Made by a program: the position numbers and the translations under genes. A DNA stretch of 64,000 bases from the NCBI RefSeq assembly GCF_000712975.1, contig NZ_JHQL01000005.1, positions 62,001 through 126,000 of the forward strand, read 5' to 3'. Source of the stretch: Vreelandella neptunia. GTDB lineage: Bacteria > Pseudomonadota > Gammaproteobacteria > Pseudomonadales > Halomonadaceae. The notes beneath the pieces are model-generated. The model saw only the letters and a program-made list of their open reading frames with translations, was not told where the DNA came from and ran no database searches. Below are positions 17,234-26,169 of this stretch, piece by piece (position 1 is the first letter of the stretch; every line of letters starts with the position of its first letter).

Positions 17234-18076
17234 ATGGTTGAAAACCGACCCTGGGCGAATTTTTTTGCTCATCTGACGTTGATGATTGGCGTCGCGGTGG
17301 TGGTGTTCCCTGTTTACGTTGCACTCGTGGCGTCTACCCAGGCACCGGGCGACTTGCTACGCGGCACGCTGCCGATGCTGCCCGGCGCTCATGGTATCGA
17401 GAACTTTACCCGCATGTGGCAGTCCGGCGTTTCCAACGCAGGTGCCCCACCAGCAGGAATGATGCTATGGAACAGCTTTGTTATGGCCATGGCGATTACC
17501 ATAGGAAAACTGTCGATCTCGTTACTGTCGGCGTTTGCGATTGTTTACTTTCGCTTTCGTTTTCGGATGTTCTTCTTCTGGCTAATTTTCATCACGCTGA
17601 TGCTGCCCGTCGAAGTACGCATTATTCCGACATTTCAGGTCGTTGCAGATCTCAATATGCTAAACAGCTTCGCGGGGCTTTCAATTCCACTGATTGCATC
17701 GGCCACCGCGACGTTTCTGTTTCGCCAGTTCTTTATGACGATTCCGGAAGAGATGCTGGAAGCGGCCCGAGTCGATGGTGCAGGACCACTCAAGTTCTTT
17801 AAAGACATCCTTATGCCGCTATCAGTTACCAATATCGCGGCGCTGTTTGTGATCATGTTCATTTATGGCTGGAACCAATACCTATGGCCACTGCTGATCA
17901 CCACCGACCCTGACTACTACACCATTGTGATGGGCATTCAGCGCATGACCTCAGAAGAGAATCCCCAGTGGCACTTGATTATGGCCGCCGTGGTAATGGC
18001 CGCCCTGCCGCCCGTACTGGTGATTCTGTTTATGCAACGCCTGTTTGTAAAAGGCCTGACCGAGACGGAGAAATAA
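17234..18076 (+). CDS. ugpE: sn-glycerol-3-phosphate ABC transporter, permease
   Basis: Second permease subunit (280 aa), with six membrane segments and the EAA loop [19 protein letters not shown]. An upstream TTG at 17216 is in frame, but the ATG at 17234 follows GGGAGA at 17222-17227 and gives the standard UgpE start ([16 protein letters not shown]). The stop is two bases from the ugpC start, so expression of the permease and ATPase is coupled. UgpE-specific segments include [17 protein letters not shown] and [14 protein letters not shown]. Confidence 0.9.
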   Translation: MVENRPWANFFAHLTLMIGVAVVVFPVYVALVASTQAPGDLLRGTLPMLPGAHGIENFTRMWQSGVSNAGAPPAGMMLWNSFVMAMAITIGKLSISLLSAFAIVYFRFRFRMFFFWLIFITLMLPVEVRIIPTFQVVADLNMLNSFAGLSIPLIASATATFLFRQFFMTIPEEMLEAARVDGAGPLKFFKDILMPLSVTNIAALFVIMFIYGWNQYLWPLLITTDPDYYTIVMGIQRMTSEENPQWHLIMAAVVMAALPPVLVILFMQRLFVKGLTETEK

Positions 18077-18078
18077 AG

Positions 18079-19131
18079 ATGGCCAGCATTACCCTGGAAG
18101 GGCTAAAAAAAACCTATGCGGGCAACGTGGCTGCGGTCAAAGGGATCGACTTACAGATTGAAGACGGTGAATTTGTGGTACTCGTCGGGCCATCCGGTTG
18201 TGGAAAATCGACTCTGCTACGGATGGTCGCTGGGCTTGAAACCATTACCGAAGGCACGCTCAAAATTGGCGATCGGGTAGTGAATAAGCTAGAGCCCGCT
18301 GAGCGCGACATCGCCATGGTGTTCCAAAACTACGCGCTTTATCCACACATGACCGTCTACAACAACCTCGCTTATGGCTTAAAGAACCGAGGTTTCAAAA
18401 AAGATGACATTGATAAACGCGTGCGTTTAGCGGCCAAGATGCTGGAAATTGAAGACTTCCTGGAGCGCAAACCCCGCAAGCTTTCCGGCGGCCAGCGCCA
18501 ACGGGTAGCGATGGGCCGAGCACTGGTGCGCGAGCCTTCAGCCTTCTTGTTCGATGAACCGCTTTCCAACCTAGACGCCAAGCTACGCGTACAAATGCGG
18601 GTAGAAATTAAACAGCTACAACGTCGCCTAAAAACCACCAGCCTGTACGTCACCCACGATCAACTGGAAGCAATGACCCTGGGCGACCGCTTGGTCGTAC
18701 TAAATGCCGGGCAAATTGAGCAGGTAGGCACACCGATGGAGATCTACGCCCGTCCGGCCACGATGTTCGTTGCGGAATTTATTGGCTCCCCGGCCATGAA
18801 CATGTTGCCGCTGGATTATCTGCGTACTCAAAGCAGCAGCGTGCTGGAACACCTTCCTGAAGGCACCGACACCCTTGGCATACGCCCTGACGACATGCAC
18901 CTCACCCCGCCCGAGGCTCCCCATCTAGCTATCGACGCGACACTCATGCTTTTTGAAGCGGCAGGCGCGGAAAGCCATCTATACGTTAATCTCGCCGACA
19001 GCGAGCAACCCACGGTGATTCGCACCACGGGCCAGCCAGCCGTTCGTGAAGGGGAAACATTGCGCTTCTATGTAACCCGCGATGCGCTTCATCCTTTTAA
19101 TAGCACCACTCGAAAGCGCACCGGTGTCTGA
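18079..19131 (+). CDS. ugpC: sn-glycerol-3-phosphate ABC transporter, ATPase
   Basis: ATPase subunit (350 aa) powering the Ugp importer. Walker A is GPSGCGKST (about residue 38), the Q-loop [16 protein letters not shown], the signature [17 protein letters not shown], and Walker [17 protein letters not shown], with the switch His in [10 protein letters not shown]. The C-terminal regulatory OB-like domain is present (about residues 235-350). The ATG at 18079 is chosen because it starts the canonical [15 protein letters not shown]; the longer frame from 17968 lies inside ugpE. No ugpQ follows. Confidence 0.93.
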   Translation: MASITLEGLKKTYAGNVAAVKGIDLQIEDGEFVVLVGPSGCGKSTLLRMVAGLETITEGTLKIGDRVVNKLEPAERDIAMVFQNYALYPHMTVYNNLAYGLKNRGFKKDDIDKRVRLAAKMLEIEDFLERKPRKLSGGQRQRVAMGRALVREPSAFLFDEPLSNLDAKLRVQMRVEIKQLQRRLKTTSLYVTHDQLEAMTLGDRLVVLNAGQIEQVGTPMEIYARPATMFVAEFIGSPAMNMLPLDYLRTQSSSVLEHLPEGTDTLGIRPDDMHLTPPEAPHLAIDATLMLFEAAGAESHLYVNLADSEQPTVIRTTGQPAVREGETLRFYVTRDALHPFNSTTRKRTGV

Positions 19132-19362
19132 CAGACATTGCGCTGAAACATCAGTCCTGAAAAACATCAGTCCTGAAAACATCAGCCTTGGAAAACATAA
19201 GCCCTGGCAAAAAATAGCGGGCGGCCAAGTGGGTAGCGCTTGCCGCCCACCTGGCCGTAGGCGTGCCTTAACGCTACCCTTCTGCTATGCATGACAACGT
19301 TCATACAGGTGTCATGGTTCATCGTTAGCGTGCCATAAAGGCCCAACAAAACGGTGACCATA

Positions 19363-19503
19363 ATGGCGAATCAAACGCGCAAGCCGCTGAGCGATGAAGA
19401 AATCACCTACCTAGTCGAGCTGGCGAATGGCAACGCATTAGCCAAGCAGCGTCGCCGTGAGAAAAAACGCCAAGCGACAGCGGCGAAAAAACCCGTAGAG
19501 TAA
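19363..19503 (+). CDS. Small basic hypothetical protein, 46 aa
   Basis: A 46-aa reading frame (MANQTRKPLSDEEITYLVE..., stop TAA at 19501). It has an acidic, helical first half and a very basic second half (KQRRREKKRQATAAKK). Composition looks protein-like and the frame sits alone in the gap before the convergent SDR gene. No good ribosome site is visible. No family is recognised. The basic tail could bind nucleic acid, which is only a guess. Confidence 0.5.
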   Translation: MANQTRKPLSDEEITYLVELANGNALAKQRRREKKRQATAAKKPVE

Positions 19504-19510
19504 CCACGCG

Positions 19511-20176
19511 TTACCAGGGCAATAATTCACCGTTGGAGTGCCAGAAGCTGCCGCTATTTTCGAGGGTTAACGCCTCGATGCGTGCAATGATGCCAGCGGC
19601 GGCTTCTTGGGGTGAAATATGGCCGCCAAAATTAACCATACGGGTTTGGACATAGCCTGGATGCAGCTGCGCCACGGCAATACCTTGCGGCTTAAGATCC
19701 ATTGCCAACGATTTTCCAAACGCATTTAGCGCCGCTTTAGACGCACGGTAGCCGTAACGCCCGCCAGAATCGTTATCGGCAATGGACCCCATGCGGCTGG
19801 TGATATTGGCAATTTTGCTGCCCTTTTTCAGCCGCGGCAACAGCGCTTCACAGACCCTTAGCGGTGCATAGGCGTTGATTTCCATCTGCGTTCGAATGCT
19901 GTCAAAATCAAGACTGCCCAAGGACTCATCCTGCAAAAGCCCCGCATTATTGATCAGCACATCCAGCGTTTCATCCTGCAAGGCGTTGGCCAACGCAGCG
20001 ACGCTTTCTGGCTGCGTGACATCAATGCCTTCAATAACACGCTCTGCCGCCGCCTGCAGCGCATCTGACGATTCACGGCAAACACCGATTACCCGCCAGC
20101 CAGCCTGATGATACTGCTCGGCTAGTGCAAGCCCTACGCCTCGGTTAGCGCCAGTGATTACTACAGTCGATGTCAT
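19511..20176 (-). CDS. Short-chain dehydrogenase/reductase (C-factor-like)
   Basis: A 221-aa NAD(P)-dependent oxidoreductase of the SDR superfamily. The cofactor site is VVITGANRGVGLALAE (TGxxxGxG), then LINNAGLL (NNAG). The catalytic set is Ser in NITSRMGSIAD and the YxxxK motif in YGYRASKAALNAFGKSL. The HPGYVQTRM segment after it is typical of the C-factor/CsgA-like group, which act on small carbonyl compounds; the substrate is unknown. It stands alone on the minus strand, converging with the small gene at 19363. Confidence 0.88.
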   Translation of the reverse strand: MTSTVVITGANRGVGLALAEQYHQAGWRVIGVCRESSDALQAAAERVIEGIDVTQPESVAALANALQDETLDVLINNAGLLQDESLGSLDFDSIRTQMEINAYAPLRVCEALLPRLKKGSKIANITSRMGSIADNDSGGRYGYRASKAALNAFGKSLAMDLKPQGIAVAQLHPGYVQTRMVNFGGHISPQEAAAGIIARIEALTLENSGSFWHSNGELLPW

Positions 20177-20218
20177 AGGAGTATCCTAAGGTTATTTTCA
20201 AATATAATAAATATTGTA

Positions 20219-20252
20219 ACGCAAAAAGCCGATGCACTTTTAGTGCATCGGC
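20219..20252 (-). terminator. Terminator of the porin gene
   Basis: GCCGATGCACT and AGTGCATCGGC form an 11-bp perfect stem around a 3-base loop. Read on the minus strand it is followed by TTTTT, so it ends the porin transcript about 50 bases past its stop. Confidence 0.85.
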
Positions 20253-20301
20253 AAAACGATCTTTATAAATTAATTACATGCTAAGGAATCTATCGAATCA
20301 T

Positions 20302-21303
20302 TTAAAAATGATAACGTGCACCGATTGCGTAATACAGGTCGTCTTCGAAGTCATTAACAGCATCTTTATTCGCGTCATTCAATTCGACAAACACATCAAG
20401 ATTGTTAGAAATATCATAATGCGCCGCAGCGGCCCAAGCGTCACGATCATCATCAGTATTATCTGGGTCAATATTGTAATAATCGAGATAGAAGGTCCAA
20501 GCGCCAGTGGCAAAAGTACCGCCCAGACCCACGGTGTCAAAACCACCTCCTCGCGTATCGCTATCACCACGGGTTTCATACCCTAAGCGCGCAGAAAAAG
20601 CGTCATTTATATCGTACGTGGCTGTAGTGCCAAAACGCGTTTCACCGTTGCCACCGCCACGAGCGGTGTCTTCTACGTAACCAAGCGCTAAGCGAACAGG
20701 GCCAGTCGCGTAAACGATGCCACCCTGTGTAGCGATCACACTGCCTTCGCTAGACTGCTGTGCTTCAGTAAGCCCACGCTCAGAAAAGTGTTTCGCTGAG
20801 AAAACCGCCTGAAAACCATTGATTTCAGGTGTTTTATAGCCAATCGAGTCACCACGTGCCTGTAGGCCACCACCGGCGAATTCATAACCGCGCTCGATGT
20901 AAACATCGAACGGTGTCATGACGTAGTTATCGTAGTAACTATTATAGTTACCGGCCATAAACGTACCGTACTGCTTACTTTCGAGGCCAAGGTAGCTATT
21001 ACGTACTTCATCAAAGCCTGGACGACTGCGCTCATCCCCAGTAAAGCGCCATTCTACTCGAGCAAACGCACGCAGATCCGCGTTGATTTGATGGCCTGCC
21101 GTAAAGCGCAAACGAGAACCGAAATTACGGAACTCTTCACCGTTATCAACGCCATCTTTTTCACCGCCGCCTTCAAACCCCATGGCGATGCGGCCATAGA
21201 TATCTAGCTTTGTACCATCTTGGTCATACACTACTGCCGCTTGGGCTGCAGAAGCACCTAATAAACCACTGACCGCCAGAGCAAGTGTCGTTTTTTTAAA
21301 CAT
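20302..21303 (-). CDS. Outer-membrane general porin
   Basis: A 333-aa Gram-negative porin of 16-strand trimeric type. It has a signal peptide (MFKKTTLALAVSGLLGASAA, cleaved near AQA|AVVYDQDG) and alternating polar/aromatic beta strands. It ends YYAIGARYHF, the C-terminal Phe recognised by the BAM machinery. An acidic loop 3 region (ERGYEFAGGGLQARGD) is visible, and acidic surface residues are frequent (DNTDDDRDA), which suits a halophile. The frame is open upstream to 21342, but the ATG at 21303 places the signal peptide first. It is monocistronic with its own terminator. Confidence 0.9.
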   Translation of the reverse strand: MFKKTTLALAVSGLLGASAAQAAVVYDQDGTKLDIYGRIAMGFEGGGEKDGVDNGEEFRNFGSRLRFTAGHQINADLRAFARVEWRFTGDERSRPGFDEVRNSYLGLESKQYGTFMAGNYNSYYDNYVMTPFDVYIERGYEFAGGGLQARGDSIGYKTPEINGFQAVFSAKHFSERGLTEAQQSSEGSVIATQGGIVYATGPVRLALGYVEDTARGGGNGETRFGTTATYDINDAFSARLGYETRGDSDTRGGGFDTVGLGGTFATGAWTFYLDYYNIDPDNTDDDRDAWAAAAHYDISNNLDVFVELNDANKDAVNDFEDDLYYAIGARYHF

Positions 21304-21725
21304 GATTGATCCCATAAAGTCGTTAGCGCTTTTTATAAGCACTTATATTTTCAGTAGATCTAGTTTCAATAGATTTTAAATGACAAGATGTATTCGTTTT
21401 TTCTGATCATAACTCCTTCAGAAAAACAAGAATTTTATTATCAATGTATTTTTATTTAACCTTTAACTGCGCATTGCGAAGGCACTGTTTAGGATATGCT
21501 TACCTTGTCATCGATCACTTTAAAGGCTCTATGTGTCATTCTTCTTAAAGTTTTATTTTTTAGTTATTTTTCTGAAAGCTAAGAATAAGTAGCCAGACCA
21601 ACATACTGACCTGCTAAAACACTTGGCATCCCCCTTGTCATCCCTTGTTCACTAGGCTGTCTTGGCAGTGTCACTGTCGCTGCGCATAGTGGCTACAACG
21701 TGATAGATAAAGGGATGAATCGCTC
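21304..21725. other. Divergent promoter region, porin / glycosyltransferase
   Basis: About 420 gene-free, AT-rich bases between the minus-strand porin and the plus-strand glycosyltransferase. The promoters of both genes must lie here. I see no motif strong enough to name an osmoregulatory or other operator. Confidence 0.5.
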
Positions 21726-22913
21726 ATGCGGCTCTGTATCGTTAGCGAAACCTGGTCACCAGAAATCAACGGTGTCGCGCATACCCTGAATAGGCTATGT
21801 CGTGAGCTCACCCGGTTGGGGGTAACCGTGGATGTTATTCGTCCCATCCCTAAGGTGCCTGGTATCGCCAGCAAGGTTACTCAAGGGTTAGCTCAAGAGC
21901 CGTCTCAAGAACTTCAGGTACGGCGCTTCGCGTTACCCGGTTATAACGACGTGCAGATTGGGCTTGCCAGTCCCGCCAAATTACGCCGCTTTTGGCAGCA
22001 GCAACGGCCTGATTCAATTTACTTGGCGACCCAAGGCCCGTTAGGCTGGGTCGCTCGCCAGGCGGCACACCAATTAAATATTCCACTGGTGGCTGGTTGG
22101 CATACTAACTTTGACCACTACTGCCATAATTATGGAGTCCCCTGGCTAGCTGCCGCCACACGGCGCTATTTACGCTACTTTCATAACGGTTGCGACCTTA
22201 CCCTAGTGCCTACTCAACAGCAGGTCGAAGCACTGCGCGGTCAGGGTATTCACGATGTACAGGTGCTCTCACGAGGTATCGATGGCGATAAATTTTCACC
22301 CGTCCACCGTGACGATGCTCTACGCAAGCAGTGGGGTGTTAGCGAACATCAACCGGTTGCCCTATACGTGGGTCGCTTAGCACCAGAAAAGAACCTGGCA
22401 TTGCTACAAGAAACGCTGCAGGCCATGAGCGACGTGCGCCCCGATATGGCTCAGGTAATTGTTGGTGATGGCCCCGGCCGCGCTCAGTTACAAAACGCGT
22501 TGCCAGATGCCCACTTCACCGGCTTTATCAATAAACAAGCACTAGCACGTCACTATGCCAGTGCCGATATGTTTATTTTCCCTTCTCAATCGGAAACCTG
22601 GGGGAATGTGGTAACCGAAGCCATGGCCAGCGGATTGGCAGTCGTGGCTTATCACCATGCTGCCAGCGCTGAGCTAATTCAAAGTGGGCATAACGGCATC
22701 ACCGTTCCAACTGACGAGCCGCTTGCCTTTCAGCAGGCTGCCGTCGCGTTATGCCAGCACCCTGCAGACTACGCTCGCCTTGGAAGAATCGCCCGCCTAC
22801 GCGCGTTAGAACAAAGCTGGTCGGGAATCGCAGAGCAGTTTTTACGCTACTTACAAAACGCCCAGGAGACCCACCATGCGTCCGCGTCCGCTTGTCGTAT
22901 TCGATCGTCTTGA
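21726..22913 (+). CDS. GT4 glycosyltransferase (MgtA-like)
   Basis: A 395-aa GT-B-fold retaining glycosyltransferase of family 4. The N-terminal Rossmann domain starts MRLCIVSETWSPEINGVAHTL (Gly-rich acceptor loop). The donor-binding half has VALYVGRLAPEKNLALLQET and the E-x7-E motif SQSETWGNVVTEAMASG (about residues 280-296). The closest type I know is the mannosyl/glucosyl transferase acting on diacylglycerol, and the PAP2 phosphatase gene overlapping its end supports a lipid substrate. The pair could make a glycolipid under phosphate limitation, which is an inference. It is preceded by a long AT-rich control region. Confidence 0.85.
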   Translation: MRLCIVSETWSPEINGVAHTLNRLCRELTRLGVTVDVIRPIPKVPGIASKVTQGLAQEPSQELQVRRFALPGYNDVQIGLASPAKLRRFWQQQRPDSIYLATQGPLGWVARQAAHQLNIPLVAGWHTNFDHYCHNYGVPWLAAATRRYLRYFHNGCDLTLVPTQQQVEALRGQGIHDVQVLSRGIDGDKFSPVHRDDALRKQWGVSEHQPVALYVGRLAPEKNLALLQETLQAMSDVRPDMAQVIVGDGPGRAQLQNALPDAHFTGFINKQALARHYASADMFIFPSQSETWGNVVTEAMASGLAVVAYHHAASAELIQSGHNGITVPTDEPLAFQQAAVALCQHPADYARLGRIARLRALEQSWSGIAEQFLRYLQNAQETHHASASACRIRSS

Positions 22914-23415
22914 TGTACTGGAATGGCAGCTTTGCCAGCGAGTAACACACTTAACGCTTTATCGCCCCTGGCGGCTAACGCTGCAAACGGCCAGTAAACT
23001 AGGAGACTGGCCTGTCTGGGTGCTATTAATCGCCGCACAGCCCTGGTTACAACCTAACGGCGCTTGGCGCATCATGCAGTACAGCGCCATCGCACTATTC
23101 GCAGTCGCTATTTATAAATTGGTAAAAACGCGGATGTGTCGTGAACGTCCGTTCATCACCTACTTAGGCGGCGTCCACTGTGGCGAGCCTGCTCGGGATA
23201 AATACAGTTTCCCCAGCGGCCACACTATGCATGCGGTCATGTTTAGCGTGCTAGTGGCCGCCCATACCCCCTGGCTGCTTCCCATTGTGATTCCGCTTAG
23301 TTTACTGATCGCTGTTTCACGGGTAGGGCTTGGGTTGCACTATGTCAGCGATGTCATTGCTGGCGCTGCCATGGGCTACGGCTTCGCGCTGCTCAGCCTT
23401 TATTGGATGGGATAA
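22876..23415 (+). CDS. PAP2-family phosphatase (membrane)
   Basis: A 179-aa membrane phosphatase. The three PAP2 motifs are intact: KTRMCRERP (K-x6-RP), FPSGHTMHA (PSGH) and SRVGLGLHYVSDV (SR-x5-H-x3-D). It probably dephosphorylates phosphatidic acid or undecaprenyl pyrophosphate at the inner membrane. It overlaps the glycosyltransferase gene by 38 bases in another frame, an unusually long overlap that implies translational coupling. Producing diacylglycerol for the upstream GT4 enzyme is an attractive, untested role. A terminator follows immediately. Confidence 0.85.
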   Translation: MRPRPLVVFDRLDVLEWQLCQRVTHLTLYRPWRLTLQTASKLGDWPVWVLLIAAQPWLQPNGAWRIMQYSAIALFAVAIYKLVKTRMCRERPFITYLGGVHCGEPARDKYSFPSGHTMHAVMFSVLVAAHTPWLLPIVIPLSLLIAVSRVGLGLHYVSDVIAGAAMGYGFALLSLYWMG

Positions 23416-23447
23416 AAAAACCACCAACGCGAGCGAAGGTGGTTTTT
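23414..23447. terminator. Bidirectional terminator
   Basis: AAAAAAACCACC and GGTGGTTTTT flank a short loop just past the PAP2 stop. A and T runs lie on the two sides, so it can serve both PAP2 (plus) and the small gene at 23484 (minus). Confidence 0.8.
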
Positions 23448-23483
23448 GACATTATTGTCTAATTATCGTTGTTTCTTCTTCAC

Positions 23484-23615
23484 TTACATATCGGGAGGCA
23501 AATCGTCACGATCCTCTAATGTGGTCATAAAGGATGTTTTAAACATCATATAAAGGCCGACCCCCGAAAACCCTAGAAACAGCACAAACATGCATAACAT
23601 CAATACCATCGCCAT
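23484..23615 (-). CDS. Small single-pass membrane protein, 43 aa
   Basis: A 43-codon frame on the minus strand, from ATG at 23615 to TAA at 23484. It reads MAMVLMLCMFVLFLGFSGVG then LYMMFKTSFMTTLEDRDDLPPDM. It is one hydrophobic helix (about residues 2-25) with a short acidic tail, the look of a genuine small membrane protein. It shares the bidirectional terminator with PAP2. No family is recognised. Such proteins often tune a larger membrane complex, but nothing here shows which one. Confidence 0.55.
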   Translation of the reverse strand: MAMVLMLCMFVLFLGFSGVGLYMMFKTSFMTTLEDRDDLPPDM

Positions 23616-24328
23616 AGCGCTTGTCCCTGGAAGTTTGCGGCTGCTGCGTTGACGTTTTCTAACCGCTGAATTTTGGTTTAAACATGAGGATAGACCAAAA
23701 TGTCCTGCCTATTGGGTACAAAAGCTACTCAAAAAAATAGACAACACCTAATATTCAATAAAATCAAAATGTTAAAAACCTTTAATTAACGCAAAAAAAC
23801 CACCTCGCTTTCACGAGATGGTCGTTTTGCATCATTACCACTCCCTGGCGGTGATGATCAGCGTTTCCTTACACTGATAAGGGTGAGCAGGCTGACTGTC
23901 CTTTCATGTCCTTTCGCTGATATGGCTCCATGCCTTCCTTAGTTACCTATCAGCCTGCTCACGCTGTTTACTGATTGCGACTAGACTTGAGCTTAAGTAG
24001 TAATAACAAATAGCAATAACGATAGCTTATTTTTTAAATTTAAGGTTACTTATAAGTTGTCTACTCATAACTTTGCAGATAATAGGCCAAAAATCATAAA
24101 TATGAAAAAATTACTTTATTAACAATTATTTATATGGAAACAAACCATGCCAGTCACGGTTCGATATGTCGCAATTTTATGGCTAAAACTGACACATGCG
24201 ACAAAATCGCATTGTCAGTTGACACAATCCATAGGGAAACCTGTGGCACCAATAGCACTCAGCGATTATTTTAAATAGCAGCGTACAGCACTGCTTATTG
24301 CACGCCCCACCTACTGAGGAATCATTTG
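23616..24328. other. Gene-free stretch with inverted repeats
   Basis: About 710 bases without a convincing coding frame. It contains a terminator-like hairpin near 23797-23830 (ACCACCTCG / CGAGATGGT), a 13-bp perfect inverted repeat (23883-23895 with 23950-23962), and an AT-rich part. At 24165-24235 is a run of GACA/TGTC-containing segments ahead of the entericidin-like gene that may be regulatory. A small RNA gene is possible but not shown. Confidence 0.5.
23883..23962. repeat. 13-bp perfect inverted repeat with 54-base loop
   Basis: GTGAGCAGGCTGA (23883-23895) and TCAGCCTGCTCAC (23950-23962) are exact reverse complements. The enclosed bases contain a short direct repeat (GTCCTTTC at 23898-23905 and again at 23908-23915 as TGTCCTTTC). 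It could fold into a long stem in RNA or be the remnant of a small mobile element. Confidence 0.6.
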
Positions 24329-24463
24329 ATGAAACGTACAATGGCTACCCTTTTATTAATAATAGTGACTCTAGTGAGCATCAGTGGCTGTAATACCATT
24401 CGCGGTGCAGGCGAAGACATTGAGCGCGGCGGCGAGGCTATTCAGCGCTCTGCAAGTAGTTAA
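24329..24463 (+). CDS. Entericidin-type small lipoprotein
   Basis: A 44-aa lipoprotein. It has a lysine/arginine start (MKRTMATLLLIIVTLVSISG), a lipobox ending in SGC with the lipidated Cys21, and a short mature part of charged helix (NTIRGAGEDIERGGEAIQRS). This GxGxDIxxxGxAI pattern is that of entericidin A/B proteins, small envelope lipoproteins linked to stress-induced lysis and its antidote. Only one copy is seen, so it is not an obvious antidote/toxin pair. It lies 12 bases before the next start. Confidence 0.8.
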   Translation: MKRTMATLLLIIVTLVSISGCNTIRGAGEDIERGGEAIQRSASS

Positions 24464-24475
24464 GGGTTGCAACTG

Positions 24476-25009
24476 ATGACAATGATGACCGTCTATCTAT
24501 CACATGGTTTGGAAAGCGGGCCTAACGCCCTGAAAGTACAAGCTTTAAAAAGAGTCGCTGAACAGCGCCATGACTGTGAAGCCGTGGTCATAGACTACCG
24601 CGGCATAGCAGCGCCTCAGGAGCGCTTACAATATTTGCTCAATGTGATCGCCGATCGAAACGATTCGTTAGCTAACTGCGTGATGGCAGGCTCCAGTCTT
24701 GGCGGATGGTTAAGTGCAGCAGTAAGTGCTCACGAACCCGTGCTGGGCTGCTTTTTACTAGCCCCGGCACTTGGCCTGCCAAACTACCCACAAACCTCAC
24801 TCACATTGCAGGCAGCCCACACGCATATTATTCATGGATGGAGAGATGACGTCGTGCCATCTGGCCCTGTTATTGAACATGCCCAAAGTCAACGCCTGTC
24901 GTTACGCCTGCTTGATGATGACCATCGCCTTCATAACAGCCTGGAAACGATACTTACCGATTTCGAGCATTTCCTAGCCCAGTGTGCTTCACCTCTGCCC
25001 TCTCACTAA
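24476..25009 (+). CDS. YqiA/YcfP-like alpha/beta hydrolase
   Basis: A small esterase-type protein (about 177 aa). It starts with the family pattern VYLSHGLESGPNALKVQAL, has the nucleophile elbow GSSLGGWLSA (Ser), the acid in HGWRDDVVPSG and the His in LLDDDHRLHNSLE, giving a complete catalytic triad. Several starts cluster here (TTG 24467, ATG 24476, 24482 and 24485). The ATG at 24476 is the best spaced from AAGGG at 24462-24466. Substrate unknown. It probably shares a transcript with the lipoprotein gene. Confidence 0.8.
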   Translation: MTMMTVYLSHGLESGPNALKVQALKRVAEQRHDCEAVVIDYRGIAAPQERLQYLLNVIADRNDSLANCVMAGSSLGGWLSAAVSAHEPVLGCFLLAPALGLPNYPQTSLTLQAAHTHIIHGWRDDVVPSGPVIEHAQSQRLSLRLLDDDHRLHNSLETILTDFEHFLAQCASPLPSH

Positions 25010-25085
25010 CAACGCGTTACAACAAATAGTCGACATGAGCCAAATAAAACTATACAAATGGTGTACACACATAAGGAGAGTGCTC

Positions 25086-25262
25086 ATGTTTGGTTTATTT
25101 AAGCGCGACCCCAAGAAAAAGCTACAGCAAGATTACGAACGCAAGCTACAAGCAGCCATGGAAGCTTCACGCAATGGTGACATGCGAGCCAACGCCACAC
25201 TAACGGAAGAAGCAGAAGCAATTTTAGCTGAGATTAATCGCCTAAAAGCAGAAGAACGCTAG
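25086..25262 (+). CDS. DUF6435 family small protein
   Basis: A 58-aa helical protein, MFGLFKRDPKKKLQQDYERK then a long charged helix ending EILAEINRLKAEER-like. The pattern FGLFK-x-DPKKKLxxxYExxLxxAMExxRNGD is that of DUF6435 (Lacal_2735-like) proteins, whose function is unknown. The ATG at 25086 follows AAGGAGAG; the frame open from 24984 lies inside the hydrolase gene. It is close to chaN (12 bases) and probably shares its transcript. Confidence 0.8.
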   Translation: MFGLFKRDPKKKLQQDYERKLQAAMEASRNGDMRANATLTEEAEAILAEINRLKAEER

Positions 25263-25274
25263 GATAAATCGCCC

Positions 25275-26120
25275 ATGCGCCATCGTGTCATTGCTGCCGT
25301 CGCTTTTAGCTGGTTGCCTTTGTCTGCACACGCCAGCTGCCCATCGCCTGGCCAATGGTGGCAATCGCAAAACAGCGTTGCCAACAGTGCTATTTTAACC
25401 CAGGCATCACAGCATCAGGTGGTGCTTCTAGGCGAGCAGCATGACGCAGCTGACCACCACCGTTGGCAGCTGCACACCCTGGCGGGGCTTCATGCATTGC
25501 GTGATGATATGGTCATTGGGTTAGAAATGTTGCCCAGAGGAGTGCAAGATGTTCTTGATGATTGGGTGGCCGGTTTATTGACCGAAGAAGAACTGCTAGC
25601 ACAGTCCCACTGGGAAGAAACCTGGGGGTTTGATGCCAATCTTTATCTCCCTATATTTCATTTTGCCCGCCTTCACAACATCCCTCTGATTGCGCTAAAC
25701 ATTACCCCTGAGCTCCGCCAGCGCTTGTCTAGTGAGGGGTTCACTAATGTGCCTGCCGAACAGCGCCACCATATTCCTGCACCGTTGCCCCCCAGCGATC
25801 GCTATGAAAAGCGTTTAAAGGAGGTATTTGATCAGCATGCCATGGGCGACGACCCCGCCATGCTAAATCGATTTGTACAGGCTCAGCTTAGCTGGGATGT
25901 CGCCATGGCCGAAGGGCTAGCGAATGCCGCCACAGAAGGCGCACTTGCCGTTGGCTTAATGGGCCTAGGCCATGTCATTTACCACGATGGTGTACCACAT
26001 CAACTAGGTGGGCTGGGGGTGGATCACACCTTCAGTTTACTGCCCTGGTCAACAGAAGCCTGTGCCCCCCCCAACCCTGAATTAGCAGATGCGGTTTTTG
26101 TACTGCCAACGGCGGAGTAA
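25275..26120 (+). CDS. ChaN-family (haem-binding, Tiki-like) protein
   Basis: A 281-aa exported protein of the ChaN/PhuW family, which bind haem or act as Tiki-type metalloproteases. The signal peptide ends near LSAHA|SCPSP. The family fold starts VVLLGEQHDAADHHRWQLHTLA (metal/haem-contacting Glu and His) and continues VIGLEMLPRGVQDVLDDW, ETWGFDANLYLPIFHFAR and GLGHVIYHDGVPHQL (final His). Length is normal. It follows the DUF6435 gene by 12 bases. A role in haem or iron handling is likely from family knowledge; no iron-regulatory site was seen. Confidence 0.85.
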   Translation: MRHRVIAAVAFSWLPLSAHASCPSPGQWWQSQNSVANSAILTQASQHQVVLLGEQHDAADHHRWQLHTLAGLHALRDDMVIGLEMLPRGVQDVLDDWVAGLLTEEELLAQSHWEETWGFDANLYLPIFHFARLHNIPLIALNITPELRQRLSSEGFTNVPAEQRHHIPAPLPPSDRYEKRLKEVFDQHAMGDDPAMLNRFVQAQLSWDVAMAEGLANAATEGALAVGLMGLGHVIYHDGVPHQLGGLGVDHTFSLLPWSTEACAPPNPELADAVFVLPTAE

Positions 26121-26169
26121 CCGCTGGCAGATTGGTTGCTAACAGGGTGTTTGCTAGAAAAATGGTCGG

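Noticed and set aside
26120-26169. Terminator between chaN and ntrC
   Set aside because: Only an imperfect stem around the chaN stop, without a T run; not strong enough to call.
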